Of a DNA stretch of 64,000 bases, positions 1-9,499 are shown one piece after another. The stretch lies in the NCBI RefSeq assembly GCF_040712315.1, contig NC_134024.1, positions 28,883,158 through 28,947,157 on the forward strand. The letters are read 5' to 3'. The position numbers were made by a program, and so were the translations under genes. The DNA is from Castanea sativa. Its lineage: Eukaryota; Streptophyta; Magnoliopsida; Fagales; Fagaceae. The first letter of the stretch is position 1; every line of letters begins with the position of its first letter. The notes below the pieces were generated by a model. It ran no database searches, had not been told where the DNA came from, and was given only the letters and a program-made list of their open reading frames with translations.

Positions 1-3000
1 AAACGCCGCTATAGGTCCTATAAAACGTATTTACTGGTTTGGAGTGATTAAACTTAAAAAAAATTTTGCGCGGAACTCGAGTTCATGGAGCTCGATTTCC
101 ATATAAAATGCCGCTGTAGGTCTTATGAAACGTAGCTATATGTTTGGCATGATAAAACTTTAAAAAAAAAAAAAAAAAAAACTTGCATGGAACTGGAGTT
201 CTTGGAGTTCGAGTTCCATATACAACGCTGCTATAGGTCTTATGAAACGCAGCTATAGGTTTGGCACGATCAAACTTTAAAAAAAAAAATAAATTGCACG
301 GAACTCGAGATCTTGAAGCTCGAGTTCCATATAAAACGCCGCTATAGGTCTTGTAACACGCAGCTATAGGTTTGGCACGATCAAACTTTTTAAAAAAAAA
401 ATGCATTGAACTCGTGTTCTTGTAGCTCGAGTTCCATGTAAAACGCCGCTATAGGTCTTATCAAACGCAGCTATAGATTTGGGGATGATTAAACTTAAAA
501 AAAATTTGCATGGAACTGGAGTTCATTGAGCTCAAGTTCCGTGTAAAACGACGCTATAGGTCTTGTAAAACGCACCTATAGGTTTGGGGTGATTAAACTT
601 AAAAATATTTTGCGCGGAACTCGTGTTCATGGAGCTCGAGTTCCATATAAAACGCCGCTATAGGTCTTGTAAAACGCAGTCATAGGTTTGGCACGATCAA
701 ACTTAAAAAAAAAAAAAATTGCATGGAACTCGAGTTCTTGAAGCTAGAGTTCCATATAAAACGCCGCTATCGGTCTTATCAATCGCAGCTATAGATTTGG
801 GGATGATTAAACTTAAAAAAAATTTGCATGGAACTGGAGTTCATGGAGCTCGAGTTCCGTATAAAACGCCGCTATGGGTCTTGTAAAACGCACCTATAGG
901 TTTGGGGTGATTAAACTTAAAAATATTTTGCACGGAACTCGAGTTCATGGAGCTCGATTTCCATATAAAATGCCGCTTTTGGTCTGATGAAACGTAGCTA
1001 TATGTTTGGCATGATAAAACTTAAAAAAAAAATAAATAAATAACTTGCATGGAACTGGAGTTCGTGGAGCTCGAGTTCCATATAAAACGCTGCTATAGGT
1101 CTTATAAAACGCAGCTATAGGTTTGGCACGATCAAACTTTAAAAAAAAAAAAATTGGACGGAACTCGAGTTCTTGAAGCTCGAGTTCCATATAAAACGCT
1201 GTTATAGTTCTTGTAACACGCATCTATAGGTTTGGCACGATCAAACTTTAAAAAAAAAAAAAATTGCACGGAACTCGAGATCATGAAGCTCGAGTTCCAT
1301 ATAAAACGCTGCTATAGGTCTTGTAACACGCAGCTATAGGTTTGGCCCGATCAAACTTAAAAAAAAAAAAATTGCATGGAACTCGAGTTCTTGTAGCTCG
1401 AGTTCCATATAAAATGCCGCTATAGGTCTTATCAAACGCAGCTATAGATTTGGGGATGATTAAACTTAAAAAAAATTTGCATGGAACTGGAGTTCATTGA
1501 GCTCAAGTTCCGTGTAAAACGACGCTATAGGTCTTGTAAAACGCACCTATAGGTTTGGGGTGATTAAACTTAAAAATATTTTGCGCGGAACTCGAATTCA
1601 TGGAGCTCGAGTTCCATATAAAACGCCGCGATAGGTCTTGTAAAACGCAGCTATAGATTTGGGGATGATTAAACTTAAAAAAAATTTGCATGGAACTGGA
1701 GTTCATTGAGCTCAAGTTCCGTGTAAAACGACGCTATAGGTCTTGTAAAACGCACCTATAGGTTTGGAGTGATTAAACTTAAAAAAAATTTTGCGCGGAA
1801 CTCGAGTTCATGGGGCTCGATTTCCATATAAAATGCCGATGTAGGTCTTATGAAACGTAGCTATATGTTTGGCATGATAAAACTTTAAAAAAAACTTGCA
1901 TGGAACTGGAGTTCATTGAGCTCAAGTTCCGTGTAAAACGACGCTATAGGTCTTGTAAACCGCACCTATAGGTTTGGGGTGATTAAACTTAAAAATATTT
2001 TGCGCGGAACTCGTGTTCATGGAGCTCGAGTTCCATATAAAACGCCGCTATAGGTCTTGTAAAACGCAGTCATAGGTTTCGCACGATCAAACTTAAAAAA
2101 AAAAAAATTGCATGGAACTCGAGTTCTTGAAGCTAGAGTTCCATATAAAACGCCGCTATCGGTCTTATCAATCGCAGCTATAGATTTGGGGATGATTAAA
2201 CTTAAAAAAAATGTGCATGGAACTGGAGTTCATGGAGCTCGAGTTCCATGTAAAACGCCGCTATAGGTCATATAAAACGCAGCTATAAGTTTGGCACGAT
2301 CAAACTTAAAAAAAAAAAAAAAAAAAATTTGCACGGAACTCGAGTTCTTAAAGCTAGGGTTCCATATAAAACGCCGCTATAGGTCTTGTAAAACCCACCA
2401 ATAGGTTTGGGTGATTAAACTTAAAAATATTTTGCGCGGAACTCGAATTCATGGAGCTCGAGTTCCATATAAAACGCCGCGATAGGTCTTGTAAAACGCA
2501 GCTATAGTTTTGGCACGATCAAACTTTAAAAAAAAAAATTTGCACGGAACTCGAGTTCTTGAACCTCGAGTTCCACATAAAATGCCGCTATGGGTCTTAT
2601 CAAACGAAGCTATAGATTTGGGGATGATTAAACTTTAAAAAAAAATTTGCATGGAACTGGAGTTCATGGAGCTCGAGTTCAGTATAAAACGCCGCTATAG
2701 GTCATCTAAAGCGCACCTATAGGTTTGGGGTGATTAAACTTAAAAATATTGTGCGCGGAACTCGTGTTCATGGAGTTCGAGTTGCATATAAAACGCCGCT
2801 ATAGGTCCTATAAAACGTATTTATTGGTTTGGAGTGATTAAACTTAAAAAAATTTTAGCGCGGAACTCGAGTTTATGGAGCTCGATTTCCATATAAAATG
2901 CCGCTGTAGGTCTTATGAAACGTAGCTATATGTTTGGCATGATAAAACTTAAAAAAAAAAAAAAAAAAACTTGCATGGAACTGGAGTTCTTGATGCTCGA

Positions 3001-3667
3001 GTTCCATATAAAACGCCGCTATAGGTCTTGTAACACGCAGCTATAGGTTTGGCACGAACAAACTTAAAAAAAAAAAAATTGCATGGAACTCGAGTTCTTG
3101 TAGCTAGAGTTCCATATAAAACGCCGCTATAGGTCTTATCAAACGCAGCTATAGATTTGGGGATGATTAAACTTAAAAAAAATTTGCATGGAACTGGAGT
3201 TCATTGAGCTCAAGTTCCGTGTAAAACGACGCTATAGGTCTTGTAAAACGCACCTATAGGTTTGGGGTGATTAAACTTAAAAATATTTTGCGCGGAACTC
3301 GTGTTCATGGAGCTCGAGTTCCATATAAAACGCCGCTATAGGTCTTGTAAAACGCAGTCATAGGTTTGGCACGATCAAACTTTAAAAAAAAAAATTGCAT
3401 GGAACTCGAGTTCTTGAAGCTAGAGTTCCATATAAAACGCCGCTATCGGTCTTATCAATCGCAGCTATAGATTTGGGGATGATTAAACTTAAAAAAAATT
3501 TGCATGGAACTGGAGTTCATGGAGCTTGAGTTCCGTATAAAACGCCGCTATGGGTCTTGTAAAACGCACCTATAGGTTTGGGGTGATTAAACTTAAAAAT
3601 ATTTTGCGCGGAACTCGAGTTCATGGAGCTCGATTTCCATATAAAATGCCGCTTTAGGTCTGATGAA
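1..3667 (+). repeat. Satellite block A, ~103-bp monomers with 1.29-1.39-kb repeats
   Basis: Head-to-tail satellite monomers fill this stretch and no gene is present. The motif GTTCATTGAGCTCAAG occurs at 521, 1492, 1701, 1911 and 3199, and GCAGTCATAGG at 676, 2066 and 3355. The spacings of 1390 and 1288/1289 bp show a longer repeat of about 13 monomers in three partial copies. The first 150 bp also recur near 2791 (offset 2790, about two long units). Monomers alternate between linkers with a plain A-tract and linkers reading AAAAATATTTTGCGCGG. The block ends inside a monomer at about 3667, where the retrotransposon relic begins. Confidence 0.93.
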
Positions 3668-3766
3668 CTCAGCATAGAGGATACTATAATACTTAGTCTA
3701 GTGTATACCATTGTCTAGAATTATGTGTAACCACATTTCATCCCTTTAACAGGCTTATTTTGTAGT

Positions 3767-3957
3767 ACCATGATAAAACACCCTCCGCATGGAATGCAAA
3801 GCTCGAAGCTAAGACAAGGTGTTTATCAAACCACTATAAACCAAGAAATTCAATCTTGTTGGACCATGAAATAAATACTCTCCGCATGGAATGCTAAGCA
3901 CGAGGCAAAGACAAAGTATATATTTCACACTACTATGAACCAACAATGGAGGCCATG
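3767..3957 (+). repeat. 97-bp direct repeat, about two copies
   Basis: CTCCGCATGGAATGC starts at 3783 and again at 3880, a 97-bp period. The preceding ACCATGA and the following AGC.CGA..C.AAGACAA and ACTA.(A/G)AACCAA elements are shared, and a third partial start (GGCCATGAGAT) lies near 3953. The copies are clearly diverged, so the duplication is old. It lies near the broken end of the leader. Confidence 0.7.
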
Positions 3958-4095
3958 AGATCCAACCCTTGTATCTCTCTCCCACTAGATATTTTAAATT
4001 AAGGTTTTTAAAATCAAGAATGATAATAATGCTAGACACGTGAAAAAATATAATCCTAATCTAATTAGGAATAAATTTCATTAAATTAGCATTAA

Positions 4096-4294
4096 CATAT
4101 ATAAATATATATAACGTAATAAAAACTCTTATTATATATAAAAATTTATATTATATTATATATAATATAATATACAAATTCATATATAATATATAATTAT
4201 TACTTTACGTTATATATATATATATATATATTATAATATACTATATATAATATATATATATATATCATATATTATATTATATATAATATATATA
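4096..4294. repeat. AT-only low-complexity tract with a perfect 28-bp palindrome
   Basis: About 200 bp of almost pure A/T with TA dinucleotide runs. Positions 4147-4174 form a perfect 28-bp palindrome, and further imperfect palindromes follow to 4290. Such tracts extrude cruciforms easily and are breakage-prone. No coding signal is present. Confidence 0.9.
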
Positions 4295-4300
4295 GTTGTC

Positions 4301-4336
4301 AGGAAGTTAGAATCCTCACGGATTCACTAACTTCCT
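4301..4336. other. Hairpin, 15-bp stem, in the copia leader
   Basis: The arms AGGAAGTTAGAATCC and GGATT-(CA)-CTAACTTCCT pair as a 15-bp stem with one 2-nt bulge and a TCAC loop. It lies about 430 nt past the primer-binding site in the transcribed leader, where it would fold in RNA. Leader stem-loops in retroelements can take part in dimerisation or packaging; that role here is inference. Confidence 0.75.
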
Positions 4337-4763
4337 CACAGATTCACTTTTTTTTCAAAAGCAACAAAAGTGGTCAAACCATGCAAAAAGGCTATTGCAT
4401 GTAATCCGTGTGAAAATTCTCAAGACAGTTTTCATGAAATAAAGTCCAGGCGGTTTTCATAACTGTTGCATTCAATCCGTGTTAACCATGCAATGAAGTC
4501 AAAGTCAAACGGTGCAATAATGATTCAACGTTTTTGGCACTTGCCAATTAAAAACTGCCAATCATAGATTCTAAATGCAGTCCGTACATGACAATTATTT
4601 TTGAATCGTTTATGGCATATGAACATCACCGAAACATATTCATGAAAATCAAAAGCATGACACAACACCATAATTTGATGCAGAAAATTGAAACACAATA
4701 ATAACGGTTTTTCCTAAATTCTAAAATTTAATCACATGCTATACAATCATGATATGAAAACCT

Positions 4764-4776
4764 GGCTCTGATACCA
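4764..4776 (-). other. Primer-binding site (initiator Met-tRNA type)
   Basis: The minus strand reads TGGTATCAGAGCC, separated from the LTR end (CCTTCA) by the dinucleotide AT. TGGTATCAGAGC is the standard plant copia primer-binding site, complementary to the 3' end of initiator methionine tRNA, which primes minus-strand DNA synthesis. It defines the downstream side of this LTR as a 5' LTR context, although RT-RNase H precedes the same LTR. Confidence 0.92.
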
Positions 4777-5110
4777 ATTGAAGGAAAAATTCTGGTTTTG
4801 TATCTCATACAAAACCCACAGCGGAAGCAATGAACAAAGATCTATTTCATTCATGATTGATAACGTGCACTACATAAATTTCAGAATTTAAGAACAAGAT
4901 AGCGTACCTTGGTGTGGAGAAATTCAAAACAAAGATTAGAAGCACTTGGGAACACTTTTAATCTTCACTCCAATTCCACTTTACGCCCAAGATGTGTGGT
5001 CTCTCAATCAGTTTTTCAAAGGGAGAATGGAAGTGTGTCTCACACTCTCTCACACACCGTTTCTTTTTCTTTTCTAATCTCTTCTAATAAAAATTCTGTA
5101 TGTTTCTCCC

Positions 5111-5116
5111 TTTATA
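5111..5116 (-). promoter_or_regulatory. Putative LTR TATA box
   Basis: The minus strand reads GTTATAAAGGGAG, a good TATA box for a plant LTR promoter, with transcription predicted to start about 25-35 bp further on (about 5080-5088). Its place about 1.1 kb into a 1.4-kb LTR fits a U3/R boundary. This is predicted from sequence only. Confidence 0.5.
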
Positions 5117-5134
5117 ACTAACTGATTATCTAAT

Positions 5135-5233
5135 TGGGCTGGCCTATTGGGCCTTTCCAATTGGGCTTTAGTGTGTGGCTTGGAGTGGGACCAAAAGGGA
5201 CCAATAAGACACTAGCTCCAATGGGCCTTGGGC
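5135..5233. promoter_or_regulatory. Cluster of five TGGGC motifs upstream of the LTR TATA box
   Basis: Plus-strand TGGGC(C/T) occurs at 5135, 5148, 5162, 5222 and 5229, i.e. GCCCA on the element strand, about 20-120 bp upstream of the TATA box. TGGGCY is the plant 'site II' element bound by TCP-family factors in promoters of growth-associated genes. Five copies in 99 bp in the expected promoter position suggest a real regulatory cluster, but function is inferred. Confidence 0.45.
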
Positions 5234-6129
5234 TTTTCCGTCAACTCTTGACAAGTCCAAAGTTACCATTAATTATATTTAATACTACTATATAAATATA
5301 ATTGCACTCTAGGCCTTATTAATAAATTATATCCCAAGACTTTATTATATACGTAACCCCTTCATAAAATATTCGTAGTAACACAAAGTCATAAATATAG
5401 ACTGCCACTTTGTAAATTACTACATCTTATCCTTGAGTACCCGGTTTAATTCTTTAAAGTTATTCATTATATATTTATGAAATCCAATTTCATAAATATA
5501 TACTTTAGCAATTTCTTACTAAAGTGGTTAGGCCTAACTCTCTGAATAACTGAACTATTAAACTTATCTCAAGGGAATATTTTATATCTCCATCAAGAGA
5601 CTATGAATTCCATATTGAGAATATATGTTCCATCAACACTAAATGTGGCTGCCCAACATACTGAGGTTTTGACCGTCACTTCAGATCTCACTCCTGATAT
5701 ATCAAAGCAACCTACACTTCATGATCAGGTCCATTATTCTCTCAGGATTAAGAGTTCATGCAAATATAAGTCGTGAGATTTATTATTCATTTGACAGTCA
5801 TTAGGAGAATAATAAATCTCACAGCGGTCCTGTTCAATATGTTTTAACTCTTAAAACATATCAACATATCAACTAGAAGTCTCCACTTCCATGATCAAGA
5901 CAAATCATCGTAGTTGACACGTTATAGTCTTCGCAGATGAAATGCCCAATTTCATCACCGACTACGAACTATAAATTCTGAGTTTACAAAGAACTTGTGA
6001 TTTACATCTTCTGTGACTTTTCACATAAATCACATACAATGCATCTCATGGACTATATGATAATGTCCCATATTCACGTTACCATTATTTTAGATAATAA
6101 TAAAATAACTTTATCAATCACAATATAAA

Positions 6130-6177
6130 GTCATACATAATGTCATACATAATGTCATACATAATATCATACATAGC
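6130..6177 (+). repeat. 12-bp tandem repeat at the U3 edge of the LTR
   Basis: Three exact GTCATACATAAT units (6130-6165) are followed by a degenerate fourth (6166-6177) and a partial fifth running to the LTR end. The repeat sits within 85 bp of the outer end of U3. It may be a slippage product or an enhancer-like U3 repeat; the sequence alone does not decide. Confidence 0.85.
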
Positions 6178-6214
6178 ATCATACAATAGGATTTAAGGGC
6201 ACTAATCCTAACAA

Positions 6215-6225
6215 TCTCCCACTTG
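6215..6225 (-). other. Polypurine tract of the copia element
   Basis: The minus strand reads CAAGTGGGAGA, followed by one T and then the LTR start TGTTAGGATT. In LTR retrotransposons this purine run escapes RNase H and primes plus-strand DNA synthesis. Its position directly after the pol stop and directly before the LTR fixes the LTR boundary at 6213. Confidence 0.85.
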
Positions 6226-6227
6226 CC

Positions 6228-7115
6228 CTAAAGACTATTGTACACTAATCTAACTCCCATTCCCTCCAAATGTGACTCGAAAGTCCTTTGAGGCAAGGCT
6301 TTGGTAAAGGGATCTACTAGATTATTTGCACTTTCAATCTTTGCTACCACAACATCTCCACGAGTAACAATGTCTCGAATGATGTGATACTTCCTCTTAA
6401 TGTGCTTTCCTTTCTTGTGATTCCTTGGATCTTTGGATTGTGCAACCGCTTCACTATTGTCGCAAAACAATGTGATGGGAAGTTGCTCCATTCTTACAAC
6501 ACCAAGATCAGAAAGGAATTTCTTGAGCCAAACAGCCTCCTTTGCTGCTTCACAAGCAGCAACGTACTCGGCTTCCATGGTGGAGTCCGCAATACAAGAT
6601 TGCTTAACACTCCTCCAACTTATGGCTCCACCTCCCAAGGTGAAAACACATCCTGAAGTGGATTTTCTGAAATCTAGATCTGATTGAAAATCTGAATCTG
6701 TATAGCCAATGGGAATCAAATCCTCACTATGGTAAACAAGCATATAATCTCTCGTTCTCCTAAGGTACTTGAGAATATGCTTTACAGCTTGCCAATGTTT
6801 TGGTCCTGGATTTGATTGATATCGGCTGACCATGCCAACTGAATAACAAATATCTGGTCTAGTACAAAGCATGGCATACATGAGACTTCCCACTGCAGAA
6901 GCATAGGGAACTTGTCTCATCATATTTTCTTCCTCTTGAGTCTTAGGCCTTTGGTCATCAGACAGAGGAACTCCATGTCTAAAAGGAAGCAATCCTTTCT
7001 TGGAGTTTTGCATGCTAAACCGTTCTAGGACCTTATCTATATATCCAGCTTGTGATAAGCCTAACATCTTATTCTTGCGATCTCGCCAAAGCTTGATCCC
7101 TAGAATAAAGTTAGC
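6228..7115 (-). pseudogene. Ty1/copia RT C-terminus and RNase H
   Basis: This is the same frame as the upstream RT fragment, resuming after the TAG at 7116-7118; the 16 codons before the ATG at 7067 also look like copia sequence. Counting from that ATG (279 residues), residues 1-110 carry the RT connection region (LGLSQAGYIDKVLERF, VPYASAVGSLMYAM, TRPDI). Residues 121-250 are a Ty1-type RNase H with candidate acidic positions at D124 (YTDSD), E165 (TMEAEY), D203 (CDNSEAV) and D232, and a conserved His at 228. RNase H removes the RNA template during reverse transcription. The natural TAG stop at 6228-6230 lies 14 bp before the LTR, overlapping the run-up to the polypurine tract, which is typical of copia elements. 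This part is intact, but the polyprotein as a whole is not. Confidence 0.93.
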
Positions 7116-7598
7116 CTAACCCAAGTCTTTCATATCAAATTGGCTTGACAACCAAATTTTAACCGATGACATTACCCCTACATCATTCCCAATGAGTAGA
7201 ATATCATCAACATAAAGCACTAGGAACATTACTACTTTGTCTCGATGTCTTTTGTACACACATGGTTCATCAAGATTTTGTTCAAAACCAAATGACTTGA
7301 TTGCTTGATCAAATCTGATGTTCCATGACCTAGATGCTTGTTTAAGTCCACAAATGGACCTATTCAACTTGCATACCATATGCTCTTGGTTCTTCGCTAT
7401 GAAACCTTCTGGTTGCAACATGTATATTTCTTCTTCAAGATTGCCATTAAGAAATGCAGTCTTGACATCCATTTGCCAAATCTCATAATCATAATGAGCA
7501 GCAATGGATAAGAGAATTCTGATAGATTTAAGCATGGCTACTGGCGAAAAAGTTTCATCATAATCAATACCTTCTTTTTGTGTATACCCTTTCGCCAT
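7116..7598 (-). pseudogene. Ty1/copia reverse transcriptase fragment, truncated
   Basis: This encodes part of the copia reverse transcriptase (RVT_2-type domain), which copies retrotransposon RNA into DNA. Homology begins abruptly at AKGYTQKEGIDY next to the satellite junction, so the N-terminal part of the domain and all upstream gag-protease-integrase sequence are missing. Visible family motifs are DETFSPVA, QMDVKTAFLNG (first catalytic Asp), CGLKQASRSW and YVDDILL (catalytic Asp pair, about nt 7203-7214). An ATG at 7596-7598 sits at the junction and an open frame runs back into the satellite to 7613, but neither is a true start. A TAG at 7116-7118 stops the frame directly after KDLG. The rest of the polyprotein continues in the same frame beyond it. 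It is a dead copy. Confidence 0.93.
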
Positions 7599-9499
7599 AA
7601 AAAAAATTTGCATGGAACTAGAGTTGATGGAGCTCGAGTTCCGTATAAAACGCCGCTATAGGTCTTGTAAAACGCACCTATAGGTTTGGGTTGATTAAAC
7701 TTAAAAATATTTTGCGCGGAACTCGAGTTCATGGAGCTCGAGTTCCATATAAAACGCCGCTATAGGTCTTATAAAACGCAGCTATAGGTTTGGGGTGATT
7801 AAACTTAAAAAAAAATTTGCACGGAACTCGAGTTCATGGAGCTCGAGTTCCATATAAGATGCCGCTATAGGTCTTATAAAACGGAGCTATAGGTTTGCCA
7901 TGATCAAAATTAAAAAAATAAAAATAAAAATAAATTGCATGGAACTCGAGTTCATGAAGCTCTAATTCTATATACAACACCGCTATAGGTCTTGTAAAAC
8001 ACAGTTATAAATTTGTAGGTGATTAAACTTTAAAAAATTTGGCATGGAACTGGAGTTCATGGAGCACGAGTTCCATATAAAACCCCGCTATAGGTCTTAT
8101 CAGACGCAGCTAGAGATTTGTGGATGATGAAACTTAAAAAAAATTTGCATGGAACTGGAGTTCATGGAGCTCGAGTTCCGTATAAATCGCCGCTATAGGT
8201 CTTGTGAAACGCACCTATAGGTTTGGGGTGATTAAACTTAAAAATATTTTGCGCGGAACTCGAGTTCATGGAGCTCGACTTCCATATAAAACGCCGCTAT
8301 AAGTTTTATAAAACGTATCAATTGGTTTGGGGTGATTAAACTTAAAAAAAATTTGCACGGAACTCGAGTTCATGCAACTCAAGTTCCATATAAAATGCCG
8401 CTATAGGTCTTATAAAACGAAGCTATAGGTTTGGCATGATCAAACTCAAAAAAAAAAAAATTGCATGGAACTCGAGTTCATGAAGCTCTAAATCTATATA
8501 CAACGCCGCTATAGGTCATGTAAAACATAGCTATAGGTTTGGCACGATCAAACTTAAAAAAAAAATTTGCATGGAACACGAGTTCATTGACCTCACGTTC
8601 CATATAAAACGCCGCTATAGGTCTTATCAAACACAACTATAGGTTTGGGGGTGATTAAACTTTAGAAAATTTTGCATGGAACTAGAGTTCATAGAACTTA
8701 AGTTCCATATAAAACGCCCCTATAGGTCTTATCAAACGCAGCTATAGATTTGGGGATGATTAAACTTAAGAAAAATTTGCATGGAACTGGAGTTGATGGA
8801 GCACAAGTTCCGTATAAAACGCTGCTATAGGTCTTGTAAAACGCACCTATAGGTTTGGGGTGATTAAAATTAAAAATATTTTGCGCGGAACTTGAGTTCA
8901 TGGAGCTCGAGTTCCATGTAAAACGCCGCTATAAGTCTTTTAAAACGTATCAATAGGTTTGGGGTGATTAAACTTAAAAAATTTTTTTGTGGAACTCGAG
9001 TTCATGGAGCTCGATTTCCATATAAAACGCCTTTATAGATCTTATAAAAACGCAGCTATAGGTTTGGGGTGATTAAACTTAAAAAAAATTTGCACGGAAC
9101 TCGAGTTCATGCAGCTCGAGTTCCATATAAAATGCCGCTATAGGTCTTATAAAACGGAGCTATAGGTTTGGCATGATCAAACTTAAAAAAAATAAATTTG
9201 CGTAGAACACGAGTTCATGAAGCTCTAATTCTATATACAACGCCGCTATAGGTCATGTAAAACACAGCAATAGGTTTGGCACGATCAAACTTAAAAAAAA
9301 AAATTGCGTGGAACACGAGTTCATGGAGCTTAAGTTCCATATAAAACGCCGCTATAGGTCTTATAAAACACAGCTATCGGTTTGGGGGTGATTAAACTTT
9401 AGAAAATTTTGCGTGGAACTGGAGTTCATAGAGCTCGAGTTCCAAATGAAACGCCGCTATAGGTCTTATAAAACGCAGCTATAGGTTTGGGGTGATTAA
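7598..9499 (+). repeat. Satellite block flanking the relic on the right
   Basis: Satellite resumes mid-monomer in the A-tract next to the RT fragment. The monomer at 7611 (CATGGAACTAGAGTTGATGG) matches one at 9516. The stretch about 7790-8340 matches about 9900-10460 at a constant offset of 2113 bp, with shared markers TGATCAAAAT at 7901 and 10014 and GTAGGTGATT at 8015 and 10128. This block is thus an older copy of the neighbouring HOR lacking about two monomers. No gene is present. Confidence 0.92.

Larger units (their letters stand above)
3668..4763 (-). other. Non-coding leader of the copia element, truncated
   Basis: Unique AT-rich sequence downstream of the primer-binding site in element orientation, corresponding to the 5' untranslated leader before gag. 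I find no credible gag frame; the 76-codon frame at 3809-4039 has no recognisable motif. It holds a stable hairpin (4301-4336), a long AT stretch with a perfect palindrome, and a 97-bp direct repeat. It ends at about 3667/3668 against a satellite monomer. Part of it could instead be unrelated inserted DNA, because nothing beyond the hairpin is diagnostic of the element. Confidence 0.6.
4779..6213 (-). repeat. Complete LTR of the copia element (1435 bp)
   Basis: On the minus strand the LTR starts TGTTAGGATT just after the polypurine tract and ends CCTTCA, two bases before the primer-binding site. Both ends obey the TG...CA rule and form a short imperfect terminal inverted repeat (TGTTAGGA against TGAAGGA). 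It holds a likely core promoter (TATAAA at 5111-5116), so U3 would be about 1.1 kb and R plus U5 about 0.3 kb. No second LTR copy lies in the window, so insertion age cannot be estimated. The LTR is flanked by element internal sequence on both sides, which is abnormal for a single insertion. Confidence 0.87.
3668..7597 (-). mobile_element. Broken Ty1/copia LTR retrotransposon: RT-RNase H, LTR, PBS, leader
   Basis: This is the only non-satellite stretch in the window, 3.93 kb. On the minus strand it contains, in order: a reverse transcriptase fragment that starts mid-domain at the satellite edge, RNase H, a polypurine tract, one complete 1435-bp LTR with TG...CA ends, an initiator-Met primer-binding site, and about 1.1 kb of non-coding leader. 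Gag, protease and integrase are absent. Internal sequence lies on both sides of one LTR. That order fits a remnant of two elements sharing an LTR, or a one-LTR circle captured into the array; it does not fit a normal insertion. The reading frame is broken by a stop codon. The flanking satellite is out of phase and I see no target-site duplication. Confidence 0.93.

Noticed and set aside
83..3711. Minus-strand frames of 60-110 codons with peptides such as KPIAAFYKTYSGVLYG, recurring through the window
   Set aside because: They are translations of the satellite monomer; the same peptide repeats every ~34 residues, ends change with A-tract length, and no start context or known domain is present.
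3809..4039. 76-codon minus-strand frame in the leader as a possible gag start
   Set aside because: No gag or zinc-knuckle motif, and it spans the 97-bp direct repeat; read as chance frame in the leader.
4909..5121. 70-codon plus-strand frame in the LTR
   Set aside because: Low-complexity R/U5 sequence on the antisense side of the LTR; no recognisable domain.
6384..6687. Plus-strand frames of 84-90 codons opposite RNase H
   Set aside because: Antisense shadows of the copia RNase H frame; no motif of their own.
3668..7597. A single intact or solo-LTR insertion
   Set aside because: Only one LTR is present, yet pol lies on one side and primer-binding site on the other, so neither a full element nor a solo LTR fits.
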